From the NCBI RefSeq assembly GCF_026967795.1, contig NZ_JAPVBH010000003.1, positions 310,001-374,000 on the forward strand: DNA of 64,000 nt, written 5' to 3'. Source of the DNA: Modestobacter sp. VKM Ac-2986 (lineage in GTDB: Bacteria > Actinomycetota > Actinomycetes > Mycobacteriales > Geodermatophilaceae). Under the pieces are notes generated by a model. The model was not told where the DNA came from and made no database searches. It was given only the letters and a program-made list of their open reading frames with translations. How positions within the stretch are numbered: position 1 is the first letter of the stretch; the number at the start of each line of letters is the position of its first letter. A program made the translations under genes and the position numbers. Shown here piece after piece: positions 42,017 through 50,112 of this stretch.

Positions 42017-43087
42017 TCAGCCGAGCGGGCGCTCCGCGGCGGCCGGGCGCGGGCTGACGACCAGGCACAGCGCACCGATCGCGGCCGGCAGCCAGAGGCT
42101 GACCAGCCGGTAGACGACCACGGACGGCACCGCCTGGCTGGCCGGCATGCCGGCGGCCACGAGCGCCGAGGCCAGCGTCGCCTCGACCACGCCGATGCCG
42201 CCGGGGGTCAGCCGCACCGAGGTGGCCAGTGCGCCCGCCGCCCAGGCCAGCAGCAGCCCCTGCCACGGCACCGGCGCGCCGACGGCGACCACGGCCAGGG
42301 CCAGGCTGCCGGCGTCGAGGACCCAGTTGCCCAGGGAGAACAGCCCGGCGCCCACGCTGCGGGCGGCGCTGAGCCGGTAGGAGCCCAGCGAGGCCAGCAG
42401 GTCCACGATCCGGGAGGCCACGTTCGTCCCGCGCAGCGCCGGCACCCAGCGGCCCAGCACCCGGGCGCCCCGGCCCAGCACGCGGCCGACCAGCTCGCGG
42501 GTCGGCTCGTGCCGGACGGCGAGGACGGCGGCCAGGACCGGTACGGCGCCGGCCGCGGTGGCCGCGAACGCACCCAGCGCGCCGATCGTCGAGCCGGTGA
42601 CCGCCAGGCCCACCGCGATGACCAGGGCCAGCGTCACCGTCGAGGAGATGCCGGTCATCGCCAGCGCCCACCCGACCAGCGCGGTGCTGTTGCCCAGGTC
42701 GTGCCAGCGGCGGTACGTGTAGGCGGCGCTGGCCGCGGCACCCGCGACCGGCAGCCCGAGGGAGATGGCGTTGCCGGCGTAGTTGGTGCCGCTCACCGCC
42801 CGCAGGTCGCCGTTGCCGCCGCCGGCGCGCAGCAGCAGCCGCTGCAGGTGGGCCACGCACTGGAACGACACGAGCTGGACGACGGCGGCAGCCAGCACCC
42901 ACTGCCACTGGACCCCGCCGAGCTCGGACACCCAGCCGGCGACCCGCTCGTGGTTCACCAGCCCGGCGATGACCAGCGCGGCCAGCACCGCGACGGTGAG
43001 GACCGGCCGCAGCCACCGTCGCCGGCCACGGGACCGCCCGGCGGGCTCGACCGCGCCGGTGGTCGTCGCCGGCACGGGTGCATCCAC
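42017..43087 (-). CDS. YbhN/UPF0104-type membrane protein (lysylphosphatidylglycerol synthase flippase-like)
   Basis: About 356 residues with seven to eight membrane helices. It has the AglD/YbhN/MprF-flippase marks GTNYAGNAISLGLPVAG, RIVDLLASLG and VRLTPGGIGVVEATLASALVAAGM. Relatives move lipids or glycolipids across the membrane; the soluble MprF transferase domain is absent here. I took the GTG at 43087, which has GGGGAGG upstream; a GTG at 43162 extends it by 25 residues and would overlap the mug gene end. It lies upstream of the exporter operon on the same strand, separated by 166 bases. Confidence 0.82.
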   Translation of the reverse strand: MDAPVPATTTGAVEPAGRSRGRRRWLRPVLTVAVLAALVIAGLVNHERVAGWVSELGGVQWQWVLAAAVVQLVSFQCVAHLQRLLLRAGGGNGDLRAVSGTNYAGNAISLGLPVAGAAASAAYTYRRWHDLGNSTALVGWALAMTGISSTVTLALVIAVGLAVTGSTIGALGAFAATAAGAVPVLAAVLAVRHEPTRELVGRVLGRGARVLGRWVPALRGTNVASRIVDLLASLGSYRLSAARSVGAGLFSLGNWVLDAGSLALAVVAVGAPVPWQGLLLAWAAGALATSVRLTPGGIGVVEATLASALVAAGMPASQAVPSVVVYRLVSLWLPAAIGALCLVVSPRPAAAERPLG

Positions 43088-43154
43088 CGGCCCATCCTCC
43101 CCGACGCCGACACCGCCGACGGTCGCGCGGACGGGTGAACAGTTGTCGAACCCG

Positions 43155-43673
43155 TCACCCACGGTCAGGCCGCAGCTCCCCGTAGAGCCGGGCCAGGTCG
43201 GGCAGCTGGTGGTGGGCGTTGAGTCCGCTGGGGTTGGGCGCCACCCAGGTGTCGACCCCGCCGATCCGCTCCGGCTGCAGCCCGAGCACCGCCCTGGGCC
43301 GCTCGAACGCCCAGCGCCAGGCCGTCACCCCGAGGACGGCCAGCACCCGCGGCCGGTGCTGCGCGACCAGCGCGGCCAGCACCTCACCGCCGGCGCGGAG
43401 CTCCTCGCGGGACAGCTCGGCCGCGGTGCGGGTGGGCCGGGCGACCAGGTTGGTCACGCCCAGGCCGTACCGCAGCAGCTCGGCGTCCTCGTCGGGGGCG
43501 AGCCGGCGCGGGGTGAGCCCGGCCAGGTGCAGCGCCGGCCAGAAGCGGTTGCCCGGCCGGGCGAAGTGGTGGCCGGTCTCCGCCGAGCGCAGCGAGGGGT
43601 TGATCCCGCAGAACAGCACGTCGAGGCCGGGGCCGACCACGTCGGGCACGGGCTGGGCACCGGTCACGGCCAC
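43155..43673 (-). CDS. mug: G/U mismatch-specific uracil-DNA glycosylase (Mug/TDG family)
   Basis: 172 residues, as usual for Mug. The catalytic motif GINPSLRSAETGHHFARPGN is at about 21-40 and the second motif NPSGLNAHHQ is near 145. It removes uracil, and in many members 3,N4-ethenocytosine, from mismatches with G. Asn in GINPS positions the water. Start is either GTG 43673 or GTG 43667, with little to choose between them. Its 5' end is divergent from the M20 amidohydrolase gene. Confidence 0.88.
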   Translation of the reverse strand: MAVTGAQPVPDVVGPGLDVLFCGINPSLRSAETGHHFARPGNRFWPALHLAGLTPRRLAPDEDAELLRYGLGVTNLVARPTRTAAELSREELRAGGEVLAALVAQHRPRVLAVLGVTAWRWAFERPRAVLGLQPERIGGVDTWVAPNPSGLNAHHQLPDLARLYGELRPDRG

Positions 43674-43715
43674 CAGTGTGCTGCGCAGCCCGGGCGGCCC
43701 CGGTAGACACGTGCC

Positions 43716-45047
43716 ATGACGGACACCCGGATCCCGGCCCCCGCGGACGCGCACTTCCTCGACCAGCTCCGCGCGGCCACCGACCGGGCCGCCGCGACCG
43801 CCGAGCCGCTGTCCTCGGCCCACGCCGGGGCGCCCGAGGAGCTGCTGGCCCGCGCCGAGGCCGCGATCGAGGCCGCCCGCGGCGAGCTGCTGGAGCTCAG
43901 CCACGACCTGCACGCGCACCCCGAGGAGGGCTACGCCGAGCACCGCTCGGTGCGTGCGGTCGCCGACCTGCTGGCCCGGCACGGCATCGAGGCGCAGGTC
44001 GGCGTGCACGGCCTGGACACCGCGCTGCGGGCCACGGTCGGCTCCGGCGAGGGCCCGACGGTCGCGGTCCTCGCCGAGTACGACGCGCTGCCGGGCATCG
44101 GGCACGGTTGCGGGCACAACATCATCTGCTCCTCCGCGGTGGGTGCCTTCCTCGGCCTGGCCGCGGCGCTGGCCACCGGGGAGGTCGCCGGGACGGCGGT
44201 GCTGCTGGGCACCCCGGCCGAGGAGGGCGGCGGCGGCAAGGAGCTGATGGCCCGCGACGGCGCCTTCGACGGCGTCGACGCGGTGGTGATGCTGCACCCG
44301 TTCTCCTACGACTCGGCCGTGCAGCCGTTCCTGGGCCGCCGCCAGCTGCGGGCCACCTACACCGGCATCGCCGCGCACGCCTCGGCCCAGCCGTTCATGG
44401 GCCGCAACGCCCTGGACGCCGTGGTCGCCGGCTACAACGGCATCGCCATGCTGCGCCAGCACATCCCCGACACCGACCGGGTGCACGGGGTGATCACCGA
44501 CGGCGGGGCCCGTCCCAACGTCGTCCCGGAGACCGCCGAGGCGCTGTACTACGTGCGCTCGGCGACCCCGGAGACGCTGGCCGACATCTGCCGCCGGGTG
44601 GAGGCGATCGCGGTGGCCGCCGCGGCGATGACCGGCTGCGGGTACGAGCTGCAGTGGGACCAGCTGCCGGCCTACCTGCCGATCCGGGCCAACCTCGAGC
44701 TCGCCGCCCGGTGGACCGCACACCAGGCCCGCCGCGGGCGCCGCGCGCTGCCCCCGGGCGTCACCCCGGCGTCGCTGGCCGGGTCCACCGACCTGGGCAA
44801 CGTGAGCGTGCGGGTGCCCTCGATCCACCCGATGATCGCCATCGCCGGGCCGGAGACGTCGATGCACACCACCGACTTCGCCGCCGCTGCGGCCTCCCCC
44901 GCCGGGGACGCCGCGGTGCTGGACGGCGCGGTGGGCCTGGCGCTCACCGCGCTGGACGCCCTCGCCGACCCGGCCGTGCTGGCCGCGGTCCGCGAGGAGT
45001 TCGAGGCGGCCGGCGGCGTGCTGGACGTGGCGGCCTTCCTGGGCTGA
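43716..45047 (+). CDS. M20-family amidohydrolase (AbgB/carboxypeptidase-like)
   Basis: 443 residues. Two-metal M20 peptidase fold: HDLHAHPEEGY, AEYDALPGIGHGCGHN (metal His and Asp), GTPAEEGGGGK (catalytic Glu pair) and MHTTDFA at the end. The dimerisation domain interrupts the catalytic domain near 200-320. It should cleave an amide, such as an N-acyl amino acid, aminobenzoyl-glutamate or amidated conjugate. Actinobacterial members often deconjugate acylated amino acids. Start ATG at 43716. It is not obviously in an operon. Confidence 0.88.
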   Translation: MTDTRIPAPADAHFLDQLRAATDRAAATAEPLSSAHAGAPEELLARAEAAIEAARGELLELSHDLHAHPEEGYAEHRSVRAVADLLARHGIEAQVGVHGLDTALRATVGSGEGPTVAVLAEYDALPGIGHGCGHNIICSSAVGAFLGLAAALATGEVAGTAVLLGTPAEEGGGGKELMARDGAFDGVDAVVMLHPFSYDSAVQPFLGRRQLRATYTGIAAHASAQPFMGRNALDAVVAGYNGIAMLRQHIPDTDRVHGVITDGGARPNVVPETAEALYYVRSATPETLADICRRVEAIAVAAAAMTGCGYELQWDQLPAYLPIRANLELAARWTAHQARRGRRALPPGVTPASLAGSTDLGNVSVRVPSIHPMIAIAGPETSMHTTDFAAAAASPAGDAAVLDGAVGLALTALDALADPAVLAAVREEFEAAGGVLDVAAFLG

Positions 45048-45074
45048 GTGCCCGCACCCCTGGCGTGCGCCGGA

Positions 45075-45094
45075 CGGTGACCGCGTCGTCACCG
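45075..45094. terminator. Possible terminator after the M20 gene
   Basis: CGGTGAC (45075-45081) and GTCACCG (45088-45094) are exact inverted repeats with a six-base spacer, 28 bases past the M20 stop. The stem is short; it could instead be an operator for the DUF4242 gene. Confidence 0.35.
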
Positions 45095-45205
45095 CCCGGC
45101 GCGCGACGCCCGGCCCGTCGACGTCGCCGGACCGACACACCCGTGAGCACGCCGGTCCCGGTCGTACCGTCCGGCCACAGCCCCGCTCGTCATCGGGAGA
45201 TAGCC

Positions 45206-45475
45206 ATGCCGGTCTTCATGGTCGAACGGCAGTACGCCGACGCCCTGGACGTCGACGCCGCAGGGATCGCCGACATCACCCGGGTCAACGACGAGGAGGA
45301 CGTCCGCTGGCTCTACTCGTTCCTCTCGGCGGACCACCGCAAGACGTTCTGCCTCTACGAGGCCGACTCGGCGGAGTCGATCCGGCGGGCCGCCGCGCGC
45401 GCCGGGCTGCCGGCCGACGCGATCGTCGAGGTGGTGGGCCGGGTCCAGCCGGACGGCGAGGTCCAGCCGGTGTGA
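45206..45475 (+). CDS. DUF4242 family small protein
   Basis: 89 residues. The ATG at 45206 follows GGGAGA. MPVFMVERQY at the start and FCLYEADSAESIRRAAARAG in the second half match DUF4242, a ferredoxin-like fold. The Streptomyces coelicolor member SCO4226 binds nickel, but the residues needed are not certain here. It is probably cytosolic and could bind a metal or small ligand. It lies 159 bases after the M20 gene and 24 bases from the convergent LuxR gene end. Confidence 0.82.
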   Translation: MPVFMVERQYADALDVDAAGIADITRVNDEEDVRWLYSFLSADHRKTFCLYEADSAESIRRAAARAGLPADAIVEVVGRVQPDGEVQPV

Positions 45476-45499
45476 CGTCCCGGGCGGTCGGCGGCGGGG

Positions 45500-48448
45500 T
45501 CACGGCCGGGGACCGTCCGACAGCAGACCGTGTTCGGCTGCGTACCGGGCGGCCTGCGTCCGGTTGGCCGACCCGGTCTTGACCATGATGTGCCGCACGT
45601 GGTTGGCGGCGGTCGACTCGCTGATGACCAGCCGCCGGGCGACCTGGCGGTTGCTCAGCCCCTCGGCGAGCAGCCGCAGCACCTCCACCTCGCGTGCCGT
45701 GAGCCCGTCGGGCGGGGCGGACCTCGCCGGCTCGGGGTCCCCGACCAGGCGGAGGACCCGCCGCATGCCCAGCGGCCCGGCCAGGTCGTGCACCTGCCGG
45801 ACCAGGTCCGCCGTCCGGGCCGGTGGCGCGCCGGACCGGCGCAGGTGCTGCGTCCGGGCGGCCAGGGTCTGCGCCACGTGGACCGGTGCCCGCATCCGGG
45901 CGTCCATCGCCAGCGCCGAGTCGAACCAGTCCACGGCGCCCCGTCGGCGGAGCAGGGAGTCCACGCTCCCCAGCAGACGGTCCGCGCTGCCGAACAGGGC
46001 GACGAACGACCCGGCGCCGAGGTTCAGTCCGGCGTACTCGAGCAGCCAGGGCCGGAGCCGGAGCGCGGTCGTCTCGTCCTCCAGCCACACCGCGGCCTCC
46101 ACCATGAAGGCGAGCGTCGCCGGCCAGACGGCCGAGGCCCGCTGCCGACCGGGGCCCTCCTCGAGGAGCCAGCCGAGCACCCGCCGGGCCGGTCCCCGGC
46201 GTCCGAGCTCGGTGTACAGCGCCAGCAGGCCCGGGGCCCAGCGGTCCCCGGGGGTCTCCTCGCCGGTGATCAGCCCGGCGAGGCCGTCCAGCCGGCCGGT
46301 CTCGCGGCGCACCATGTAGGTCTGGACGGCGTAGAGGCCCTCGGCGTTCTCTGCGGCGCCCATCGCGGTCCCCAGCGCCAGCTGCGACCGGGCGGCGGTC
46401 TCGGCGGAGGCGAAGTCCCCGGCCAGGAACGAGCGCGCGTAGTCGAAGCCCCGGGCCTGGTACTCCCAGAACGGCTGACCGGTCGCCCGGGCAGCACGGA
46501 GCACGTCGGCCTGGGCGTCGTCGAGCTCGCCCCGCTCCCCGTGCAGGTACCCGATGACCCCACGGTGGTAGCCCGCCGCGGACAGCTGCCCGAGGTCGCC
46601 GGTGCGTTCGGCGATCGCGGTGAGCTCCCGCGCCCGGGCGAGCCGCAGGTCGACGGTGTCCGGGGCGGCCCCGACGTGCAGGCCCGCCTGCAGGGTCCGC
46701 CCGAGCAGGTCCTCGCGCCCCGTCCTGCGCGCGTGGCCGATGGCGCGTTCGCTGAGTTCGACCGCCTCGCTCACGGCCCCGGTGAAGGCCCGGGCCCGGC
46801 CGAGGCAGGACAGGCCTCGCACGTACACCGCGTCCGCCGGGTCGCACCCGACATCGGCCAGGGCGGCGGTGAGGAGCGCAGCCGCGCGGTGGCCCGGCCC
46901 GCCGAGGTGCCAGGACGAGGTCTCGTAGCCGATCGCGGCACGCAGCCGCTCCCGCGGGCCCGCGCTGTCCAGGACGCGCTCGTCGAGGGCGAGGGCGCGC
47001 TGGAAGTCCCCCGCGAGGAAGCGGCTGCGGGCAGCGGCCAGCAGCAGCTCGTCGCAGTCCCGGCCGACGACGGTCAGTTCGGCGGCCCGCTCGAGGAGGT
47101 CGGCGGCCTCCTGGTGCGCCAGCGCCCGGTCGGCGATCCTGGCCGACTCGACGAGGTACCGGACCGCGAGGGGACCGTGGCCCAGCACCCGGGCGCCGGC
47201 GTGGTGCTGGGCGAGCCGCTGGACCCGCTGCGGAGCGCCGGGCTGTCGCTCCAGCGCCTCGGCGGCTCGGGCGTGGCAGCGGGCCAGCCGGGACGGCGGC
47301 ACGAGGTCCAGCACGGCCTGCCGAGCCAGGGCGTGCGGGAACCGGTAGTGGGTCCCGTCGGCGCCCTGGGGCGTGAGCAGGCCCGCCGCGACCGCGCCGT
47401 CCAGGGCCGCCAGCAGCACGTCCTCGCCTGCCGGGGAGCCCACGTCCACCAGCAGGTCGGGATCGACCTCCTCCCCGAGGACGGCGGCCAGCTCCAGCAG
47501 CGCCCGCGCCGTGCCCGCCAGGACCTGCAGCCGCGCGTCGTAGGTGTCGCGGACCGACTCCGGTGAGCGGGACAGCCCAGGGAGCCCGTCGCGGGACGCC
47601 GGCCGTCCACCGCGGGCCGCCAGGTCGCGCCACACCTCCTGGAGCAGGAAGGGGTTCCCGCCGGTGTACCGGTGCAGCGCCGGAGCCGCTGTCCGGGCCT
47701 CGCGTGCCTGCGCGCCGCACTCCTCCACGAGGAACTGCTCGACGTCCGCAGGTCCCAGCGGGACCAGGTCCAGGCGCCGCACCCCGGGCAGCCGGTAGAG
47801 GCCGGCCAGCGCGGAGACGAGCACCGGTGTCCGGTCGGGCGCCGTGGTGCGGTGGGTCGCCAGGACCAGCAGCGGGACGTCGGCGGTGTGCTGCACCAGG
47901 TGGGTCAGCAGCTGGAGACCGTCGGCGCCGGCCCAGTGCAGGTCCTCGAGCACCAGGACGAGCGGTCGCTGGGCAGCCGCGAGCCGGACCACGGCGTCGA
48001 CCGACCCGTACACCGCCGGCCGGTACGCCCGCCGGTCCACCGTCTCGTCGCCGCCGGCCAGGGCACCACCGAGCTGCGCCAGCCGGTCGAGCAGGTCCGC
48101 GGCGGGCGGGCCGTCGTCGCCGGGCACCAGCGCGCCCGCGGCCAGCGCGGCGGCGAGGACCTGCAGCGGCCCACCGAAGGGCTGGTGGGGCGTCCCGAGG
48201 TCGGCCAGGCACTCGCCGGTCAGGACGGCCGCCCCCGCTCCGGCCAGCCGACGGGCCGTGTCGGTCACCAGCCGGGTCTTCCCGGCCCCGGCCTCACCAC
48301 CGACCAGCACCACCTGGCGGCTGCCGGCCGCTGCCTCGCGCCACGCCGCGAGCAGCTGCTGGGTCTCGAGCTGCCGGCCGATCAGCGGCGCGGGCCGGGA
48401 CGCCGTCCAGTGCGCGGGCAGAGCCGGGCCGGACCAGCTGGGGGTCAC
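45500..48448 (-). CDS. Large LuxR-family ATP-binding regulator (LAL/MalT-type) 1
   Basis: 982 residues. An N-terminal AAA/STAND ATPase (LIGRQLETQQLL, Walker A GGEAGAGKT near 50, Walker B LVLVLEDLHWAG) is followed by a long helical TPR-like region and a C-terminal LuxR helix-turn-helix at about 915-975 (LTAREVEVLRLLAEGLSN). LAL proteins activate catabolic or secondary-metabolite genes on binding an inducer and ATP. The GTG at 48448 opens on the conserved region and no ribosome site precedes it, so leaderless translation is possible. It is divergent from a small membrane protein gene. Its closest relatives here are at 52850 and 58353. Confidence 0.92.
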   Translation of the reverse strand: MTPSWSGPALPAHWTASRPAPLIGRQLETQQLLAAWREAAAGSRQVVLVGGEAGAGKTRLVTDTARRLAGAGAAVLTGECLADLGTPHQPFGGPLQVLAAALAAGALVPGDDGPPAADLLDRLAQLGGALAGGDETVDRRAYRPAVYGSVDAVVRLAAAQRPLVLVLEDLHWAGADGLQLLTHLVQHTADVPLLVLATHRTTAPDRTPVLVSALAGLYRLPGVRRLDLVPLGPADVEQFLVEECGAQAREARTAAPALHRYTGGNPFLLQEVWRDLAARGGRPASRDGLPGLSRSPESVRDTYDARLQVLAGTARALLELAAVLGEEVDPDLLVDVGSPAGEDVLLAALDGAVAAGLLTPQGADGTHYRFPHALARQAVLDLVPPSRLARCHARAAEALERQPGAPQRVQRLAQHHAGARVLGHGPLAVRYLVESARIADRALAHQEAADLLERAAELTVVGRDCDELLLAAARSRFLAGDFQRALALDERVLDSAGPRERLRAAIGYETSSWHLGGPGHRAAALLTAALADVGCDPADAVYVRGLSCLGRARAFTGAVSEAVELSERAIGHARRTGREDLLGRTLQAGLHVGAAPDTVDLRLARARELTAIAERTGDLGQLSAAGYHRGVIGYLHGERGELDDAQADVLRAARATGQPFWEYQARGFDYARSFLAGDFASAETAARSQLALGTAMGAAENAEGLYAVQTYMVRRETGRLDGLAGLITGEETPGDRWAPGLLALYTELGRRGPARRVLGWLLEEGPGRQRASAVWPATLAFMVEAAVWLEDETTALRLRPWLLEYAGLNLGAGSFVALFGSADRLLGSVDSLLRRRGAVDWFDSALAMDARMRAPVHVAQTLAARTQHLRRSGAPPARTADLVRQVHDLAGPLGMRRVLRLVGDPEPARSAPPDGLTAREVEVLRLLAEGLSNRQVARRLVISESTAANHVRHIMVKTGSANRTQAARYAAEHGLLSDGPRP

Positions 48449-48616
48449 CCCGACGAGCGTAAGCAGACCCCCACCGTGCGTCCATGGGCAGGAGTGCCTC
48501 CTCCTCCTGGGACGAGAGGGGCACTTCCGGTCATGACCGGCGGACCAGCCGCCGTCCAGGCTCGTCCCCATCGGGTTCCCCCGTACCGAGGGCGCCGAGA
48601 CCGAAGAGGAGACGTC

Positions 48617-48826
48617 ATGGTCACCGCCGCGCACGCACCGGCTGCCGTCTGGGCCGCCGCCCATCGCCTGGTCCTCGTGGCCCTCCTGTTCGCCGTCGTC
48701 CTCACGGCCGCCGTCGCGCTGACGTGGAGCATCGCGGACCGGGAGACCGTCAGCACCGTCGACGTGCCCAGGCTGTCGATCGTCGACGACCGCTGCGCCG
48801 AGGTCGGCCCGGAGCTGCCCTGCTGA
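48617..48826 (+). CDS. Small single-span membrane protein (69 aa)
   Basis: ATG at 48617 with GAGGAG upstream. One hydrophobic helix (LVLVALLFAVVLTAAVALTW) lies after a short Ala-rich N-terminus; the outer tail has two cysteines (DDRCAEVG and the terminal PELPC), which could form a disulphide if exported. Codon use is normal. It is divergent from the first LAL regulator and could be its target. No family recognised. Confidence 0.6.
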   Translation: MVTAAHAPAAVWAAAHRLVLVALLFAVVLTAAVALTWSIADRETVSTVDVPRLSIVDDRCAEVGPELPC

Positions 48827-48874
48827 CCGCCGGGACGGCGCGGGTGGCCGGCCGTCGACCCCGGAGCTCAGCGG

Positions 48875-49264
48875 CTACTTCATGGTGGCGAGCTGGACCA
48901 GGTTGCCGCAGGTGTCGTCGAGCACCGCGGTGACCACCGGGCCGAAGTCCGTCGCGTCCTGGGTGAACTGCACGCCCAACGCCGTGAGCCGGTCGACCTC
49001 GGCGTACACGTCGTCGACGGCGAACTGGGTGAACGGGATGCCGTCGGCGACCAGGGCGTCCCTGAACCGTCGCGCCGCCGGGTGGCCGGCCGGCTCCAGC
49101 AACAGCTCGACACCGTCAGGGGCGGCCGGGGAGACCACCGTGAGCCAGCGGTGCTCCCCGGTGGGCACGTCGGTCTTCAGGACGAAGCCGAGCGTGTCGG
49201 TGTAGAAGGCGAGCGCCTGCGCCTGGTCGTCGACGTACACGCTGGTGATGTTGATCCGGATCAC
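48875..49264 (-). CDS. VOC-family protein (glyoxalase/bleomycin-resistance fold)
   Basis: 129 residues of the vicinal oxygen chelate fold: INITSVYVDDQAQALAFYTD begins the first repeat and FTQFAVDDVYAEVDRL the second; a C-terminal NLVQLA closes it. Family roles include glyoxalase, dioxygenase and antibiotic sequestration; none can be chosen. Its GTG start overlaps the ArsR stop by GTGA, and ArsR-VOC pairs are common, with the VOC gene controlled by the repressor. Last gene of a two-gene operon. Confidence 0.87.
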   Translation of the reverse strand: MIRINITSVYVDDQAQALAFYTDTLGFVLKTDVPTGEHRWLTVVSPAAPDGVELLLEPAGHPAARRFRDALVADGIPFTQFAVDDVYAEVDRLTALGVQFTQDATDFGPVVTAVLDDTCGNLVQLATMK

Positions 49265-49557
49265 GGGTCAGGGTCCTCTCGGTGGATGGGCCACCGCTCG
49301 ACGATCGAGCGCAGCGGGCTCGTGTCGACGTGGTGGAACTTGTACCGGCCCTGCCGGCGGGTGTGCACCAGCCCGGCCTGCTCGAGCACCGCGAGGTGCT
49401 GCGAGACGGCCTGCCGCGACGAGGCCAGTCCGTGCTTCATGGTCAGCCGGCCGCAGATCTCGAACAGCGTCTGACCGTCCCGGTCGATCAGCTCGTCCAG
49501 GATCGTGCGTCGCGTCGCGTCGCCCAGTGCCCTGAACAGGTCGGGGTCGGCGTCCAC
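49261..49557 (-). CDS. ArsR-family winged-helix repressor
   Basis: 98 residues from the GTG at 49557: DLFRALGDATRRTILDEL, then the recognition helix region SRQAVSQHLAVLEQAGLV and the wing TRRQGRYKFHHV. The ELCVC-type metal motif of ArsR/SmtB is absent, so it probably senses an organic ligand or another cue. It controls its own operon through the palindrome in its promoter. A TTG at 49575 would extend the frame through that promoter and is unlikely. The predicted transcript starts at or next to the GTG. Confidence 0.9.
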   Translation of the reverse strand: MDADPDLFRALGDATRRTILDELIDRDGQTLFEICGRLTMKHGLASSRQAVSQHLAVLEQAGLVHTRRQGRYKFHHVDTSPLRSIVERWPIHREDPDP

Positions 49558-49564
49558 GGCCCCA

Positions 49565-49594
49565 GGTATAGGCAAGTGCGCACTTGCCTGTCAA
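49565..49594 (-). promoter_or_regulatory. ArsR-operon promoter with an operator filling the spacer
   Basis: On the minus strand TTGACA (49594-49589) and TATACC (49570-49565) are 18 bases apart. The spacer is GGCAAGTGCGCACTTGCC (49571-49588), a perfect palindrome that extends to 20 bases as AGGCAAGTGCGCACTTGCCT. Repressor bound there would cover both boxes. Transcription should start near 49558, adjacent to the GTG, giving a leaderless message. Confidence 0.8.
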
Positions 49595-49702
49595 GGGGTC
49601 GTCGCACCGGTCCTCGGACGGGGCGACACCCGACCGTTCCGGGGCTGCCCGCACACAGCGGGAAAGGCGGGTCAGCCCTGTGGACCGCTGCCGGTCATCC
49701 GG

Positions 49703-49924
49703 CTACCTCACGCTCGGCTCCGCCCATTCCGCGTGGTCGCGGGCATCGACCAGCATCAGTCGGCAGTCGGTGCACAGTCCCGAGGACCGGTCCCACGTCC
49801 GCCGGTTGCACATGCGGCACGGACAGGAGCCGTCGTCCGTCACAGGGTCGGTACCAGCGGCCGGCTTCGGAGACACCCGAACATGTGGCACGGCCACTGA
49901 TCTGCGCTGATCACGAAGAGTCAT
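49703..49924 (-). CDS. Small zinc-ribbon-like protein (73 aa)
   Basis: ATG at 49924, TAG stop at 49703. Two CxxC pairs, CRMC and CTDC, are 11 residues apart and should bind one zinc, as in small ribbon proteins that touch nucleic acid or other proteins. The first 25 codons contain many A/T-ending codons (CTT, CGT, GAT, AGA, TCA, CAT), unlike the neighbours; the rest is normal. Its upstream element matches that of the hydrolase gene at 57493 at the same distance from the ATG, which supports expression. Function unknown. The region 49576-49702 holds nothing else. Confidence 0.55.
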   Translation of the reverse strand: MTLRDQRRSVAVPHVRVSPKPAAGTDPVTDDGSCPCRMCNRRTWDRSSGLCTDCRLMLVDARDHAEWAEPSVR

Positions 49925-49932
49925 GAACCGAA

Positions 49933-49977
49933 CGTAGGAAATCCGGAGTCCGCGTCGCGAGCGTCGGATGACGGTGC
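49933..49977 (-). promoter_or_regulatory. Shared 45-base upstream element, copy A
   Basis: CGTAGGAA (49933-49940), eleven variable bases, GCGTCGCGAGCGTC (49952-49965), one purine, and GATGACGGTGC (49967-49977). The same blocks with the same spacing occur at 58266-58310, and in both cases the element begins eight bases before a minus-strand ATG. It should hold the promoter and an activator site; the short distance suggests a leaderless transcript. Confidence 0.65.
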
Positions 49978-50063
49978 CGCCACTGCCCACCTCGTCGGCG
50001 AGGGACCGGGAATGGCGAGAGATCGGTGTTCGTACGGATGGCTCCGGCTCCCGATCGCCATAA

Positions 50064-50100
50064 CTTCGATGCGTGGAGTTCCCGTCCACACCAATCGAAG
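50064..50100 (+). promoter_or_regulatory. Inverted repeat upstream of the GMC oxidoreductase
   Basis: CTTCGAT (50064-50070) pairs with ATCGAAG (50094-50100), and inside them GTGGA (50073-50077) pairs with TCCAC (50085-50089). The dyad lies 12 bases before the ATG at 50113 and just after a TAACTT (-10-like, 50061-50066). It could be an operator or a hairpin in the leader. Confidence 0.5.
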
Positions 50101-50112
50101 AGATGAGATCCC

